This document shows, one piece after another, positions 26,172 through 36,246 of a DNA stretch of 60,041 nt. The stretch is from Candidatus Eremiobacterota bacterium (GTDB lineage: Bacteria; Vulcanimicrobiota; CADAWZ01; Ess09-12), in assembly GCA_031082125.1 (NCBI GenBank), contig JAVHLM010000011.1:1-60041 (forward strand), in the 5' to 3' direction. How positions within the stretch are numbered: the first letter of the stretch is position 1; every line of letters starts with the position of its first letter. Both the position numbers and the translations under genes were made by a program. The notes beneath the pieces are model-generated. The model was not told the DNA's origin. It searched no databases and saw nothing but the letters and a program-made list of their open reading frames with translations.

Positions 26172-26485
26172 GGGTCCTTTTTTCCTCTGACTTCAAGAAA
26201 GCTCTTGAGAGGCATTCTTTGCTCAAGAGAGCGATTCAGAAGAAAGTTGATATGATCATCGAGCAGTCTCTCGCCCTTGGCGAGCCTCTCAAAGGGATGC
26301 TCAAGGGCTACTCCAGCTCTCCTTTGAAAAAGAATTTCCTCATCATCTACTTGTACTGCAATGCCTGCAGAAGAAGAAAAGATGATCAGATAGTGGCCTG
26401 CTCAGACTGCGGCGAATACCCTGATGAGACAATAAAATTCGTGACCATGGGCCCCCATGATAAGGCATATAAGGATGCCGTTTAG
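26168..26485 (+). CDS. RelE/ParE-superfamily toxin (YafQ-like)
   Basis: 105 residues: MRVLFSSDFKKALERHSLLK, helices, then GEPLKGMLKGYSSSPLKKNFLIIYLYC, the RelE-fold strand order with a Lys-rich active face, and a C-terminal FVTMGPHDKAYKDAV in which His-Asp-Lys-Ala-Tyr matches the YafQ/RelE tail. An inserted CNAC...CSDC four-Cys pair is unusual for the family and could bind zinc. The family cleaves mRNA at the ribosome. Confidence 0.75.
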   Translation: MRVLFSSDFKKALERHSLLKRAIQKKVDMIIEQSLALGEPLKGMLKGYSSSPLKKNFLIIYLYCNACRRRKDDQIVACSDCGEYPDETIKFVTMGPHDKAYKDAV

Positions 26486-26690
26486 AAGAGGACATGGAAG
26501 AATGGCCCCTGGCTTCACGGTTCCAGCTTTCAGAGCTTTTACGGGAACTGTACAGAGGAACAAGGCCACGGAGGGAGAACTTCACCGGGTTGGATTTTCA
26601 CTTCCCGGGCACCGCTGCCGGGAGACCCGGCAGCACTGGAGAAACAGGGCGGCCACGCAGCCAAGAGGCGCCGGGGAAACAGAGAGCGCT

Positions 26691-27428
26691 ATGAGACACG
26701 TTTCCGAGGGAATCACCATACTGAACCATTACGGCGGCTTCAAGACCGCGTGCTGGCTCTTTCACCACGGCGGCGAGGCGGCGGTTATCGAGATGCCTCC
26801 CTTCACCCGCTACCGGGAGAACGCTCCCTACAGCGATGCGAAGGAAGTGACGGATCGCCATGGCATCTTCGTCAAGTACGCCTTCCTGAGCCATTCTCAC
26901 TGGGATCACTGCAGGACCCTCCCCTACTTCAGGAAGAAGTTCCCCCACACGGCCTTCGTGACCCATGCCTCCTTCTATGCCGACCGCTACTTCAGGAGCC
27001 TCATCCACTCCATCCCCTGGCGGAGGGGCGCCTATTCACGGAACGTGCAGACCCACTTCGACATGGTCTTCAATGACGTGATATGGAGAGGCTTCATCGG
27101 GGGCGAGCCGGTGTACCTCATCTACGCCCCGAAGCATTCCTACACCGATCTCCTCATCGTCTTCAAGGGGGCTATGATAACGGGGGACTGGTATATAGGG
27201 GACCTGGTGGACTGCAACAACCTGGTGAGGCCCTCGGACAAGATAGCATCGATAAACATGGTCATGCATCTCATCGGGAGCCTCGGCTACGGCGTGCACA
27301 TGCTTTTTGCGGCCCATGGGAACAACCTATACTACGATGTGGACTTCTTTTCCGTGATGGAGCAATGCAAGCACCACCACGGGGGGAGAGGCGCCTCCAT
27401 AAGGGGAAGGTTTGTGAGGGGATGCTGA
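26691..27428 (+). CDS. metallo-beta-lactamase-fold hydrolase
   Basis: 245 residues from ATG 26691. The metal motif is SHSHWDHC (HxHxDH). A second metal site is suggested by GAMITGDWYIGD (Asp), and a late AAHGNN by its His. The frame is open upstream to 26457, but the extension is Arg/Gly-rich and unlike coding sequence, and MRHVSEGITILNHYGG is a natural start. The substrate is unknown; the short family could be a hydrolase of lactones, glutathione esters or nucleotides. Bases 26486-26690 hold no supportable gene. Confidence 0.75.
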   Translation: MRHVSEGITILNHYGGFKTACWLFHHGGEAAVIEMPPFTRYRENAPYSDAKEVTDRHGIFVKYAFLSHSHWDHCRTLPYFRKKFPHTAFVTHASFYADRYFRSLIHSIPWRRGAYSRNVQTHFDMVFNDVIWRGFIGGEPVYLIYAPKHSYTDLLIVFKGAMITGDWYIGDLVDCNNLVRPSDKIASINMVMHLIGSLGYGVHMLFAAHGNNLYYDVDFFSVMEQCKHHHGGRGASIRGRFVRGC

Positions 27429-27523
27429 CCCCCGGGGGAGAGCCGCTATGAAGGGACTGGCGGCTCCGTGGAGAAAAGAACACTCCGGGATGTAAAGGCA
27501 CCCGGGAACGGGGAGGGTGACAT

Positions 27524-28330
27524 ATGAAGGTACGGCGGGCGGCGGTTTTTCTTCTGCTGGCTTTCCTTTTCGAATTCACGGCCTTCGCGGCTGCCCTTGC
27601 GCAGGATTCCGACGTGAACGTCGAGGACACCGGGGAAGACAGTCTCTGGCGCGAGGCGAAGCGCTACCTGGACGCGGCCTATACCGGCAAGATGGACAAG
27701 GCGAAGGACATCCTCGAGAGCAACCCCCGGATCGTCTATGCCAGGGATCCCACCATGTTCACCCTCCTTCACTACTGCGTGAGGGAAGGCAAAAAGGAGG
27801 CGGCCGCCCTCCTGATAGAAAAGGGAGCCCGGCTTGAGCTGACCAACAGGTACTCCATGACTCCTCTTGACATTGCATGCCAGGAGGGGAACATTCCGAT
27901 GGTGGCGATGCTTCTCAAGAAAGGGGCAAGAATCGAAGGTCCTCCCGGCACTTCGCCTCCCCTCAGCTATGCGGCAACTTACCGCCATATGGCCATGGTG
28001 AAGTATCTTGTTGAAAAGGGGGCGAAGGTAAACAGCGAAAGTGAAGGCTGGTCCGTAGCCCTTCTCTGCGCGGCCCGCAACGGCGACGAGGAGATGATCT
28101 TCTACCTGCTCTCGAAAGGGGCCGGGGTGCAGTACGGAAATCCCAGCAGCTGGACGCCCCTCCATTACGCCGCGCAGCAGGGAAACGTGATGCTGGTCGA
28201 GCTCTTCATCTCCAGGGGCGCTAACGTCAACGCGAGGGCCTGGGACGGGTGGACCCCCCTCAGGTGCGCCTCCAACAAGGCCCACCGCGAGGTGATGGAA
28301 ATCCTGAAGCGCCACGGCGCCAGGGAATGA
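27524..28330 (+). CDS. secreted ankyrin-repeat protein
   Basis: 268 residues. The signal peptide (VRRAAVFLLLAFLFEFTAFA) ends near ALAQD. Six ankyrin repeats follow, with clear cores TLLHYCVREGKKEAAALLI, TPLDIACQEGNIPMVAMLL, TPLHYAAQQGNVMLVELFI and TPLRCASNKAHREVMEIL. GGGAGGGTG precedes the ATG. It differs from the ankyrin protein at 22.3 kb in lacking the DUF2225 part. Confidence 0.85.
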   Translation: MKVRRAAVFLLLAFLFEFTAFAAALAQDSDVNVEDTGEDSLWREAKRYLDAAYTGKMDKAKDILESNPRIVYARDPTMFTLLHYCVREGKKEAAALLIEKGARLELTNRYSMTPLDIACQEGNIPMVAMLLKKGARIEGPPGTSPPLSYAATYRHMAMVKYLVEKGAKVNSESEGWSVALLCAARNGDEEMIFYLLSKGAGVQYGNPSSWTPLHYAAQQGNVMLVELFISRGANVNARAWDGWTPLRCASNKAHREVMEILKRHGARE

Positions 28331-28446
28331 CGCCTCATGGAAATCACCTGGCCGCGGGAAAAACCTTGGAAAAGGGCTCCCCGGGGAAAAAGCGAAATTG
28401 AAAGCCCAGGAGCAGAAAATAACCTTAACAGGAGCCGGAGCTTACC

Positions 28447-28923
28447 ATGATAGCACAGTCCTCCCAGGCCACGATGTATTACAATTTTGCGCGGACATAC
28501 GGACGCGCGGGGAATACCGGCAAGAGCCTTGACTACCTTTTCAGGGCTTTTAACACCGGCATCTCGCCGCCGGAAAAATTTGAACGCGATGAGAGCTTTG
28601 AAACGCTGAGGAATGTGCCGGAGTTCATCAATCTTCTGGAGTCGCTCCGTCTTGTGAGCGAAGCCTCTCTTCTTGACATGACGGGAGCTTCTCTTGAAGC
28701 TGAAGAGTCGCTGAGGAACTCGGCGCTGCTCTCCCCCGGTTATGCCTATCCACATTACCTCCTTGCAAGGCACTATGCCCTGCGAGGCCTTGGCGAGGAG
28801 TCGCTCGAGCATCTCAAAAAGGCAGTTTCTCTTGGTTTTAAGAACTTCTGCATGATCATGGCAGAGGAGGCTTTCGAGGGGCTCAGGGCGCGGCCTGAGT
28901 TCCAGAGGCTCCTTAAAAACTAA
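28447..28923 (+). CDS. TPR-like small protein
   Basis: 158 residues with two to three TPR-like pairs (YNFARTYGRAGNTGKSLDYL; YLLARHYALRGLGEESLEHL). Each is followed by a segment of the type F..D..FE.LR..PEF..LL, a known variant in which a tetratricopeptide meets a PEF motif. GGAGC lies upstream of the start. No signal peptide is seen. A rho-independent terminator overlaps its stop codon. Confidence 0.75.
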   Translation: MIAQSSQATMYYNFARTYGRAGNTGKSLDYLFRAFNTGISPPEKFERDESFETLRNVPEFINLLESLRLVSEASLLDMTGASLEAEESLRNSALLSPGYAYPHYLLARHYALRGLGEESLEHLKKAVSLGFKNFCMIMAEEAFEGLRARPEFQRLLKN

Positions 28924-28950
28924 GGCCCTGCCGGGGCAGGGCCTTTTCTT
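28922..28950 (+). terminator. rho-independent terminator
   Basis: AAGGCCCTGC pairs perfectly with GCAGGGCCTT (10-bp stem, 4-nt CGGG loop) and is followed by TTTTCTT. It starts at the last base of the TPR gene stop codon and closes the operon from 25.9 kb onward. Confidence 0.9.
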
Positions 28951-28974
28951 AATCCCTTTTCTTCTCTGCTTCTT

Positions 28975-29055
28975 CTATTTCTGCCCGCTCAGAAGCGTGC
29001 AGAGGTATACTTCGAGCATCAGGAAAAGTCCAATTGCTGCAATCAGGATATACAT
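28975..29055 (-). CDS. possible 26-residue membrane peptide
   Basis: An ORF with MYILIAAIGLFLMLEVYLCT and a short polar tail, a single membrane helix. Length and helix resemble KdpF-type peptides, but no kdp genes are in the window and only a distant G-rich ribosome site is present. The surrounding 28951-29215 gap holds nothing else except two GTAAAC direct repeats 21 bp apart (29155 and 29176). Confidence 0.25.
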   Translation of the reverse strand: MYILIAAIGLFLMLEVYLCTLLSGQK

Positions 29056-29215
29056 ACTACCACTGCGCTCCTCCCCTGCATAATTCCCATCTCTTTTCTA
29101 CCCTCATTTTAGCAGAAAATGCCGGGGAGTAAAGGCATATTTCTTTAACAAATTGTAAACAGTTCTCAATGAATGGTAAACATCTGGAGGAGGAGGTGAG
29201 CACAAGAAAGAAGAA

Positions 29216-32200
29216 ATGAAACTGGGTCCCAGAATCCTTTCTTCCATGGCTGAAAATATAGTAAGGAGCCTGATGAGCCAGCACGATACTCTTTCATATC
29301 TTGCGCAGTTTACTGAGCTTCTGGAAGTCATAGAGCCGGGCATATCACAGTTCTCGGTGCACCAGAAGGATACCCGTCTCGGCATCTCGTCATTCCTCAA
29401 GGAGTTTGTCCGCGAAAACGGCTATGACGAAAAGGAAAAGGTCACTATCGAGCACCTTCTTGAATTCCAGAGCTTTGTGGAGAGCCGCTATGATTTCTTT
29501 TTCCTGGCGGCGCCCTTCATTGAGCTCATAAGGAGGAGCATCTCCCGCGTGATAGATGCCTATACCGGCGAGGCCATATTTATCGGAGATCATCACCACA
29601 TATACCAGCCCGACCGCTTTGACAAGGGCTTTGCAGACTTCATCCACGACAAGGTGAGCAGGGAATGCTATGAGAAAATGGCAAGACTCTACCGCTTTTA
29701 TTCTGTCGATATCGGCCCCACCCTTGCGGAATGGCTCAGGTCCAGAAGGCCCGATATCTACCAGACCATGCTGAGAAGCCACAGAACAGAGCCCTTCATC
29801 GCCCAGTCATACACCCACCGCATCCTCCCCCTCATCAGGGAGGAAGAAGACCTCCTCGCCGAGGTTTTGGCAGGCCTTCTCTATCATGAGAGGACCTTCG
29901 GGTATCATCAGAAGGAGTATCCCAGGGGAATGTGGCTCCCCGAGTGCTGCATCAGCAGGCGGGTGGCGGCGGCAGTGGCGGCGGAAGGCATAGATTTTGT
30001 CATACTCCGCTCCGACCAGACCGCCTATTTTATCGAGCCGGGACAGGTGTACCACCTGGAGACAGGGGAGAGCACTCCGCCCCTGGTGGCATTCTTTTAC
30101 CATTCCTTCAGCAGGGAGCTCTCCTTTGACAAGTGGACCACCGACAATCCCGCCCTCACCCTGGACCACTTTCTCTCAGGTGCCCAGAAGAACCGCTATT
30201 ACCTCCTCGCCCATGACGGGGAGCTTGTCCATCACCGCTTTGAGCACTGCGGCGTAGACGTGACAGGCTTTTTCAGGGAGCTCCCCCTTGAGGCATACAG
30301 GAGAAGCAGCCCTTTTATAGTGATGATGTCACCGGCACAGTACCTCAGGTTCCTCAGGATGAGAGCCTCCCTGATGGGAGAGCCCCTTGAGCTCCCTTTC
30401 ACGAGCCTCCCCGACTTCCCTACCTCATGGTCATGCGGAGGCTACGGCCTCAGGACATTCAAGGAGGAAAAGGGCACCGACATCGACAGCCTCCCCGAGA
30501 AAAGCGACAGCGACCTGCTCTCGCTCTATGCCGAGTTCCTGGTGCTGCGCGATCTCCAGCGCTCAGACTGCGATCCCGTCGATGAGGAAACCTGGAAGAT
30601 AATGGTGAAGATGAAGAAGGAGACGCTCCTTGAGACCTACCCGGGAGGGGAGCTCTCGCCCTATGAGAAGCAGTCCATTCTGGACGATATCGCCAGGGGA
30701 GTCAACATCTGTTACGACAACAGGCGCTTCCTTGACATGAAGGTGGCGGGTGCGGGGAGATGGGCTTACGGCAGCCTTGACTCCGGCGATTCCCGCTACC
30801 AGACTTATCTCCACGGGGCGGCGACTCTTCTTGAAGAGCAGGTGCACCGCATTCTTTCTGAAAAGACCGGGGGGCTTTTCAGAGACAGGGCCCGGGCCAA
30901 AGCCTTTTTTCTGGCCACAGGCCTTGAAAGGCTCGAAAACCTGAAGGGCTCCCCTGAGGAGCGCCTCAGGTTTCTCCAGGAACAGCTCTCAAAGACCATT
31001 ACCGCCCAGGAAGCCCTGTGCTTCAAATCAAAGGAGGAATTCTTCCAGGAACACCTTGTGAAACCAGGTGAGACAAAGGATTATGACTACCTCTTCGCCC
31101 TCCTCAAGCTCTGGTCGCTCGTGCGGGCGGCAAAAACCTCATGCGCCTACTTTTTTGACGATCTCAACAACCATGTAAGCGAAGACGCCGTGCTGCGGAT
31201 CGCCGAGGTGGTCCACCAGCTTGAGGATGTCCACGGCGAGAGAGTCTCTCCCGAGGTCTTTGAAAGCCTCAGGCAGTGCAAAAGCCGCTTCCGGGCGTCC
31301 CGGGGCCAGGGCCCTGATGTGACGGCTTACGAGGTGGCAACGCGGCACCTCAACATCCTGAGGATACGGCACTACATCACAAAGTATGAAGAGATAAGCA
31401 TTGAGGCATTCAATGACTACATTAAAAACAACCCTTACGGCCTCCCCCACCCCGAGGGGAGCAGCAGGGAATACTACCGTGCCTTTGTCGGCGACAGGCT
31501 CATAGGCTTCACTTCCTTTGACGGTGTCGAGCTTGTCCTCTCAAGGCTCTCGCGCGAGGTTTCCCGCACAGGGAAAGACTTGCAGATCACCGTGGAGAAG
31601 CGGGATCTTGAGAACGGGGAGATCATCAACAGGCTCCAGATGGAGGTGAAATACAGCCAGCTCATTGCCGAAAAGCCTTATGTGCCCTCGGCAGCAGATC
31701 CTGACCTCTATCTCTCCATCAAGCTTGACGACAGGGATGCGCCTGTCATCACCTTCTTCGTCATGAACAACGTGGTGCCGGCCCTCAGTGAGTACGGCCT
31801 CGACAGGGAGCGCGTGCAGACCATATACGTGAACAGGGACAGAATCTCATTCGACTACGCCGATATCCACACCAGGAGCCGCCGCAAGGGGCCCTCAAAA
31901 TCCTGCGACGTCCTGTACCTGCGCCGGGGACTTGCCATTGAGCAGTTTGCCTCGTCAAAATACAACCTGAAGGCTATCGCGAAAGAGAAGCAGCTCCTCT
32001 CGGAAAAAATCAAGGCCGTCGAAGAGGTGAACCACCTCTGGATGGAAAAGCTCCCCGGCCACCTGGAGCACTTCATGCAGAGCCAGAGGGTCCGCCAGGT
32101 CGTGTACGGATACAACGGAAGCGCCGGCATCCTCAAGCAGATAGAGAAGTCACCGCAGGCCCTCCAGAAAATCCTTGAGGGCACCGTGAAAGAGATCAAG

Positions 32201-33535
32201 GAGCACTCACTGGACATAAACTGCGACCTCCTCAGGCACTTCGTGCTCCAGAGAGTGTTCCTCTCCCATGACTATCACATGGGCAATTACGAGATTGAGC
32301 AGAAAGTGAAGCACCGCCGCTCCATCACCATGGAGGAGGCCGCAGCCGAATACTGCGAAAGGGAGCACATCCCCTACGTGAAGGAAATGATTCATTTCAA
32401 GCTCTGGAAATACCGGAGCGAGGAAATCAAGCGGTACGGGGAGCTTACAAGGGATGAGGAGCGCTGCCGCCGCTATCTCCACCAGAACATGGTTCTCAAG
32501 TCCTCTGCCCAGGGTGAAGAGACCTTTACCCTCATCACCCACCCCATTGTCTATCTCCACGGGGCCGCAAACGAGGCGAACAACGAAACCTATTACCCCG
32601 ACAACGAGGTGATTCCCAGGATAATCGAGAGCTCCCCCTCAAGGGAGGTCTCCCTTCTCTTTATCCCCGGGAGCGTGGCTTATGCCGACCAGCTGAGCTA
32701 CCTGAAAAAAATCAGGCGCTACATGGGAGAGAAGTTCGGAATCAGCGACATCAGGGGCGCCCTCTTCGCCACGGGAGAAAAAGAGGAGATCCAGAGGATC
32801 AGGGACAGGGAAAAAGGGATCTTCACCATTCCCTCCCTCGATGACAGCACCATCCTGCGGTATTTCCCCGAGGAGCGCCACCGCCAGGTGTCATCGCGCC
32901 ACCTGGACATCGATTTCACCCGGGACCTCGATGAGATGGCCCAGTATCTCTCCCACTGCGATATCATATTTATCGGAGGAGGAAACTCATTCATACTGGG
33001 GCAGAGGCTCATGAGCCTCGCGATGAAAGGGGGGGAGCTCCCGTTCAGGACCGCCCTGAAGAGATTCATAGTAAGGGGCGGCCTTCTCATGACGCTCAGC
33101 GCAGGGACAATGGTGGCGGGCAGCAGAATCATCTCCTACAAGGTGAAGAAAATGGAGCGCTCCCATGATATCGAGGGCCTTGCCATCGTCAATGCCGCCC
33201 TCCAGGTGCATTTTGAGGAATACGGCCTCCCCGAGCATCTTCACGAGATCAGGGCTGCCCATCCCGGCCTGCCGGCCATCGGCATTGACACCTTCACGGC
33301 CCTCATCGATTTTGCCACATTGAAAGTGGTCACCCGGGACCCCTCGGTGGTGAAGAACTCCTGGGATCTCGACGAGACGGCGAAGAGAGACCTCGTCTCG
33401 GAGCGCCTTGTGGTCATGGGCTCAAAAACGCTGCAGATGAGAACAGACAGGACCGGCCTTTACCTTGACGGGCAGCCCGTTCCCGCCCTGAAGGGCCTGC
33501 TCTGCTGCCTTGAGAAAGAGCTGGTGGCACCATGA
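29216..33535 (+). CDS. GH57/DUF3536-like domain fused to an S51-type serine peptidase
   Basis: 1439 residues, no signal peptide. The N-terminal third resembles GH57/DUF3536 proteins: HHHIYQPDR (residues 126-133), SYTHRILPL (about 198-206) and GMWLPEC with E243 at the place of the family nucleophile. A long middle (about 440-1110) is unfamiliar. The last 330 residues resemble peptidase S51 (peptidase E, cyanophycinase): [14 protein letters not shown], nucleophile elbow LSAGTMV (S1295), [12 protein letters not shown] (H1332) and [10 protein letters not shown]51 enzymes cut Asp or cyanophycin dipeptide bonds, and GH57 enzymes act on alpha-glucans. The fusion suggests mobilisation of a storage polymer, but that is inference. 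The stop overlaps the hybrid kinase start (ATGA). Confidence 0.75.
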   Translation: MKLGPRILSSMAENIVRSLMSQHDTLSYLAQFTELLEVIEPGISQFSVHQKDTRLGISSFLKEFVRENGYDEKEKVTIEHLLEFQSFVESRYDFFFLAAPFIELIRRSISRVIDAYTGEAIFIGDHHHIYQPDRFDKGFADFIHDKVSRECYEKMARLYRFYSVDIGPTLAEWLRSRRPDIYQTMLRSHRTEPFIAQSYTHRILPLIREEEDLLAEVLAGLLYHERTFGYHQKEYPRGMWLPECCISRRVAAAVAAEGIDFVILRSDQTAYFIEPGQVYHLETGESTPPLVAFFYHSFSRELSFDKWTTDNPALTLDHFLSGAQKNRYYLLAHDGELVHHRFEHCGVDVTGFFRELPLEAYRRSSPFIVMMSPAQYLRFLRMRASLMGEPLELPFTSLPDFPTSWSCGGYGLRTFKEEKGTDIDSLPEKSDSDLLSLYAEFLVLRDLQRSDCDPVDEETWKIMVKMKKETLLETYPGGELSPYEKQSILDDIARGVNICYDNRRFLDMKVAGAGRWAYGSLDSGDSRYQTYLHGAATLLEEQVHRILSEKTGGLFRDRARAKAFFLATGLERLENLKGSPEERLRFLQEQLSKTITAQEALCFKSKEEFFQEHLVKPGETKDYDYLFALLKLWSLVRAAKTSCAYFFDDLNNHVSEDAVLRIAEVVHQLEDVHGERVSPEVFESLRQCKSRFRASRGQGPDVTAYEVATRHLNILRIRHYITKYEEISIEAFNDYIKNNPYGLPHPEGSSREYYRAFVGDRLIGFTSFDGVELVLSRLSREVSRTGKDLQITVEKRDLENGEIINRLQMEVKYSQLIAEKPYVPSAADPDLYLSIKLDDRDAPVITFFVMNNVVPALSEYGLDRERVQTIYVNRDRISFDYADIHTRSRRKGPSKSCDVLYLRRGLAIEQFASSKYNLKAIAKEKQLLSEKIKAVEEVNHLWMEKLPGHLEHFMQSQRVRQVVYGYNGSAGILKQIEKSPQALQKILEGTVKEIKEHSLDINCDLLRHFVLQRVFLSHDYHMGNYEIEQKVKHRRSITMEEAAAEYCEREHIPYVKEMIHFKLWKYRSEEIKRYGELTRDEERCRRYLHQNMVLKSSAQGEETFTLITHPIVYLHGAANEANNETYYPDNEVIPRIIESSPSREVSLLFIPGSVAYADQLSYLKKIRRYMGEKFGISDIRGALFATGEKEEIQRIRDREKGIFTIPSLDDSTILRYFPEERHRQVSSRHLDIDFTRDLDEMAQYLSHCDIIFIGGGNSFILGQRLMSLAMKGGELPFRTALKRFIVRGGLLMTLSAGTMVAGSRIISYKVKKMERSHDIEGLAIVNAALQVHFEEYGLPEHLHEIRAAHPGLPAIGIDTFTALIDFATLKVVTRDPSVVKNSWDLDETAKRDLVSERLVVMGSKTLQMRTDRTGLYLDGQPVPALKGLLCCLEKELVAP

Positions 33536-36246
33536 ACATGGCACCATTGAAAATGCTCGTTGTCGAGGATGAGAGGATCGTTGCCAGGGACATCTGCCTG
33601 ATGCTCGAGAACCTGGGATATCTCATATGCGGCATGAGCTATACCGGTGCAGATGCCATTAAAAAGGCCAGGGAAACAAAACCTGACATCATTCTGATGG
33701 ACATCATGCTTGAAGGAGATATTGACGGCATAGAAACAGCCTCACGCATAAGGGAAGAGAGCGATGTGCCCATCATCTTCATCACTGCCTATTCTGACAA
33801 TACCACGCTGGGCCGCATCAAGCTCACGGACCCCTCGGGATACATCCTCAAGCCCGTGGAGAGCCGGCAGCTGAAATTCACCATCGACAGCGTTCACAGC
33901 AAGGGCATTGCACTCATGAAGCTCAAGACCAATGAGCAATGGCTCGCCTCGACCTTGATGAGCGTTGCCGATGCCGTCTTCACCGCAGCCCCCGACGGCT
34001 CCGTCTCGTTCCTGAACCCCCTGGCCGAGCAGCTTTCCGGCTGGAGGCGGGAAGAAGCGCTGGGGCATCCTCTCTCCCGGGTGTGCCGCGTAGTAAAGCG
34101 CACTGTTGCCGGAGAAGAAGATACCATCATAGAAAATACCCTCTCCCTGGGCTCGCCTATGGCTTTCCCGGACGATACCTTCACCATCTCAAAGGAAGGT
34201 GCCGCCTTGCCTGTTGAAGGCTCTGCGGGGCCAATCAGGGACAAAAAAGGTGATATCATCGGGATAGTCGTCACGCTGCGAGACATCTCGGAGAGGCTCA
34301 GGATCGAGAAAGCCCTGAGGGAAAGCGAAGCGCTTTTCAGGGATCTCGCCGAGTCAAGTCCCACATCGATTCATATCTTCCAGGGCAACAGGCTGACTTA
34401 CGTGAACCCTTCTTTCCTGGCACTGACCGGCTATTCAAATGGGGAGATTGCAGCCCTTGACCCCTGGCAGATAGTGCATCCCGATTCCATAGACATACTC
34501 AGGACCTACTGGACAGCGCGCATAAACAACGAGTATGCCCCTCCCCGCTACGAGGTGAAAATTGTCACCCGCACGGGTGAGGAGCGCTGGGTAGAGATGT
34601 GCCCTCTGAGGATAGAATACATGAACCAGCCTGCAGTACTGGTTTCCTCCTTCGACATAACCGAGAGAAAGCTCTACATCGAGGAGCTGAGCCGGGCCAA
34701 GGAGGAGGCCGAGCAGGCCAACAGCGCCAAGAGCCAGTTCCTGGCCACGATGAGCCATGAATTAAGGACCCCTATCAACGGCATCCTGGGAATGACCGAT
34801 CTTCTGCTGGACACGGGCCTCAGCAATGAGCAGAAAGAGCTCATAGAGACAATAAAGAGCTGCACCTCGTCACTCCTCTCCGTCATTGTGGATATCCTGG
34901 ACTTCTCCACCATCGAAACGGGGAGGCTCAGGCTCCAGTTCGACAATTTTGGCACCCATGAGCTCTTCAGCGCCCTCAGGAAGAAATTCCTTCCCTCCGC
35001 CTCTGCAAGGAAACTGGACCTGGAATTCACTACAGGCCGGGACGTGCCGTCCATTCTTTACGGTGATAAGATGCGCCTGCTGCAGATACTGGAAAACCTC
35101 GTGGAGAATGCCTTGAAGTTCACCGAAAAAGGAACTGTCTCCCTTCTCTGCGAGAGGCACGAATCGCTGGAGCACGCCGTTATACTCAGGTTTTCAGTAA
35201 AAGATACAGGGATCGGCATACCGGCTGACAAGATCACCCGCCTTTTCAGGTCATTCTCGCAGCTTGATTCATCGACGACAAGAAAATACGGCGGCTCGGG
35301 CCTGGGTCTTGCGCTCTCCAGAAAGCTCACCGAGATGATGGGAGGCACCATCGGCGTCGAGAGCCAGGTCGGCGCAGGATCAACTTTCTGGTTCACCGTG
35401 ATGCTGGGAACACCTCCCGCTGAGAGGGATGAGTCCCGGAAAAGAGGGAGCGCCGATTCCCCGGGAGAGAGCAGCGGCCCCCTCAGTATTCTCCTTGCAG
35501 AGGATGACCTGACAAGCCAGGATCTTGTCAAGCATTACCTCGAAAAGAAGGGCCATTCAGTCACCATTGCGCAAGACGGGAAAAAGGCGCTTGAGACCAC
35601 AGAAAACACGGCCTTTGATGCAATTCTGCTGGACATCAACCTCCCTGAGCTCGATGGCTGTAAAGTGGCGGAGCTCATCAGGGAAAGGGAAAAGTCAACA
35701 GGAGGCCATGTGCCTCTCATTGCCCTCACGGCCCATGTGATGAGCGACACAGTGGAAAGCGCCATAACACCCTTCATGGATGCTGTCGTCTCTAAAATGG
35801 CACATCCGCAGCAGGCATTGAAGGTAATAGAGGAGTTGACGTCTTCACTTTCGCACTCATTGGAGCCCCATCCACCTGAAAAAGATTCAGGAGAAGCCCT
35901 CTTTGACCGCCCTGCACTCCTTGAGCGCATTGAAGGTGATGAAGGGCTTCTCAAGGAGCTCATCTCGTTGTTTCTCAGTGATTCAGAGGTCCAGATGGAA
36001 AAGCTGAGGGCCCATGTGAAGAACGGCAGCTTTCCCGATGTAGAGAGAAGCAGCCACACGCTGAAAGGAGCCGCTGCGAATATGTGCGCCGAGAGCCTGA
36101 GGGGCCTTCTTCAGGAACTTGAAACAGCTGCCCATGACGGGAGCCTCGAGAGGGTCCGGCAGTGCGCCCTGAGCCTTGATTCAGCCTATGAAAGCCTCAA
36201 GACAGCGATGAACTATGAGCTTCGCTTCATCAACCCTGCAAAGTAA
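33532..36246 (+). CDS. hybrid histidine kinase (REC-PAS-PAS-HisKA-HATPase-REC-HPt)
   Basis: 904 residues. Receiver 1 has D57 (IILMDIML) and ILKP. Two PAS domains follow (about 140-260 and 265-385). HisKA has the phospho-acceptor [10 protein letters not shown] (H409). The HATPase has [16 protein letters not shown] and GGSGLGLAL. Receiver 2 has D701 ([11 protein letters not shown]). The HPt domain has [10 protein letters not shown] (H842). All phosphorelay residues are present, so a full relay could run within one protein. In receiver 2 the usual Lys-Pro pair is Lys-Met (VSKM). An N-terminal receiver means it takes a signal from another kinase. It is coupled by ATGA to the GH57/S51 gene. The 3' end overlaps the convergent yfhO-like gene by 34 nt. 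Confidence 0.9.
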   Translation: MNMAPLKMLVVEDERIVARDICLMLENLGYLICGMSYTGADAIKKARETKPDIILMDIMLEGDIDGIETASRIREESDVPIIFITAYSDNTTLGRIKLTDPSGYILKPVESRQLKFTIDSVHSKGIALMKLKTNEQWLASTLMSVADAVFTAAPDGSVSFLNPLAEQLSGWRREEALGHPLSRVCRVVKRTVAGEEDTIIENTLSLGSPMAFPDDTFTISKEGAALPVEGSAGPIRDKKGDIIGIVVTLRDISERLRIEKALRESEALFRDLAESSPTSIHIFQGNRLTYVNPSFLALTGYSNGEIAALDPWQIVHPDSIDILRTYWTARINNEYAPPRYEVKIVTRTGEERWVEMCPLRIEYMNQPAVLVSSFDITERKLYIEELSRAKEEAEQANSAKSQFLATMSHELRTPINGILGMTDLLLDTGLSNEQKELIETIKSCTSSLLSVIVDILDFSTIETGRLRLQFDNFGTHELFSALRKKFLPSASARKLDLEFTTGRDVPSILYGDKMRLLQILENLVENALKFTEKGTVSLLCERHESLEHAVILRFSVKDTGIGIPADKITRLFRSFSQLDSSTTRKYGGSGLGLALSRKLTEMMGGTIGVESQVGAGSTFWFTVMLGTPPAERDESRKRGSADSPGESSGPLSILLAEDDLTSQDLVKHYLEKKGHSVTIAQDGKKALETTENTAFDAILLDINLPELDGCKVAELIREREKSTGGHVPLIALTAHVMSDTVESAITPFMDAVVSKMAHPQQALKVIEELTSSLSHSLEPHPPEKDSGEALFDRPALLERIEGDEGLLKELISLFLSDSEVQMEKLRAHVKNGSFPDVERSSHTLKGAAANMCAESLRGLLQELETAAHDGSLERVRQCALSLDSAYESLKTAMNYELRFINPAK

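Noticed and set aside
26457-26690. N-terminal extension of the metallo-beta-lactamase-fold gene
   Set aside because: Arg/Gly/Pro-rich without domain character, overlapping the toxin gene; MRHVSEG at 26691 is a natural start.
26494-26694. 66-codon plus ORF after the RelE-like toxin
   Set aside because: Weak spacing to any ribosome site and no similarity or hydrophobic pattern.
29194-29220. Seven-codon leader ORF (GTG...TGA) overlapping the ATG of the GH57/S51 gene
   Set aside because: The G-rich ribosome site is too close to its GTG and nothing else supports translation.
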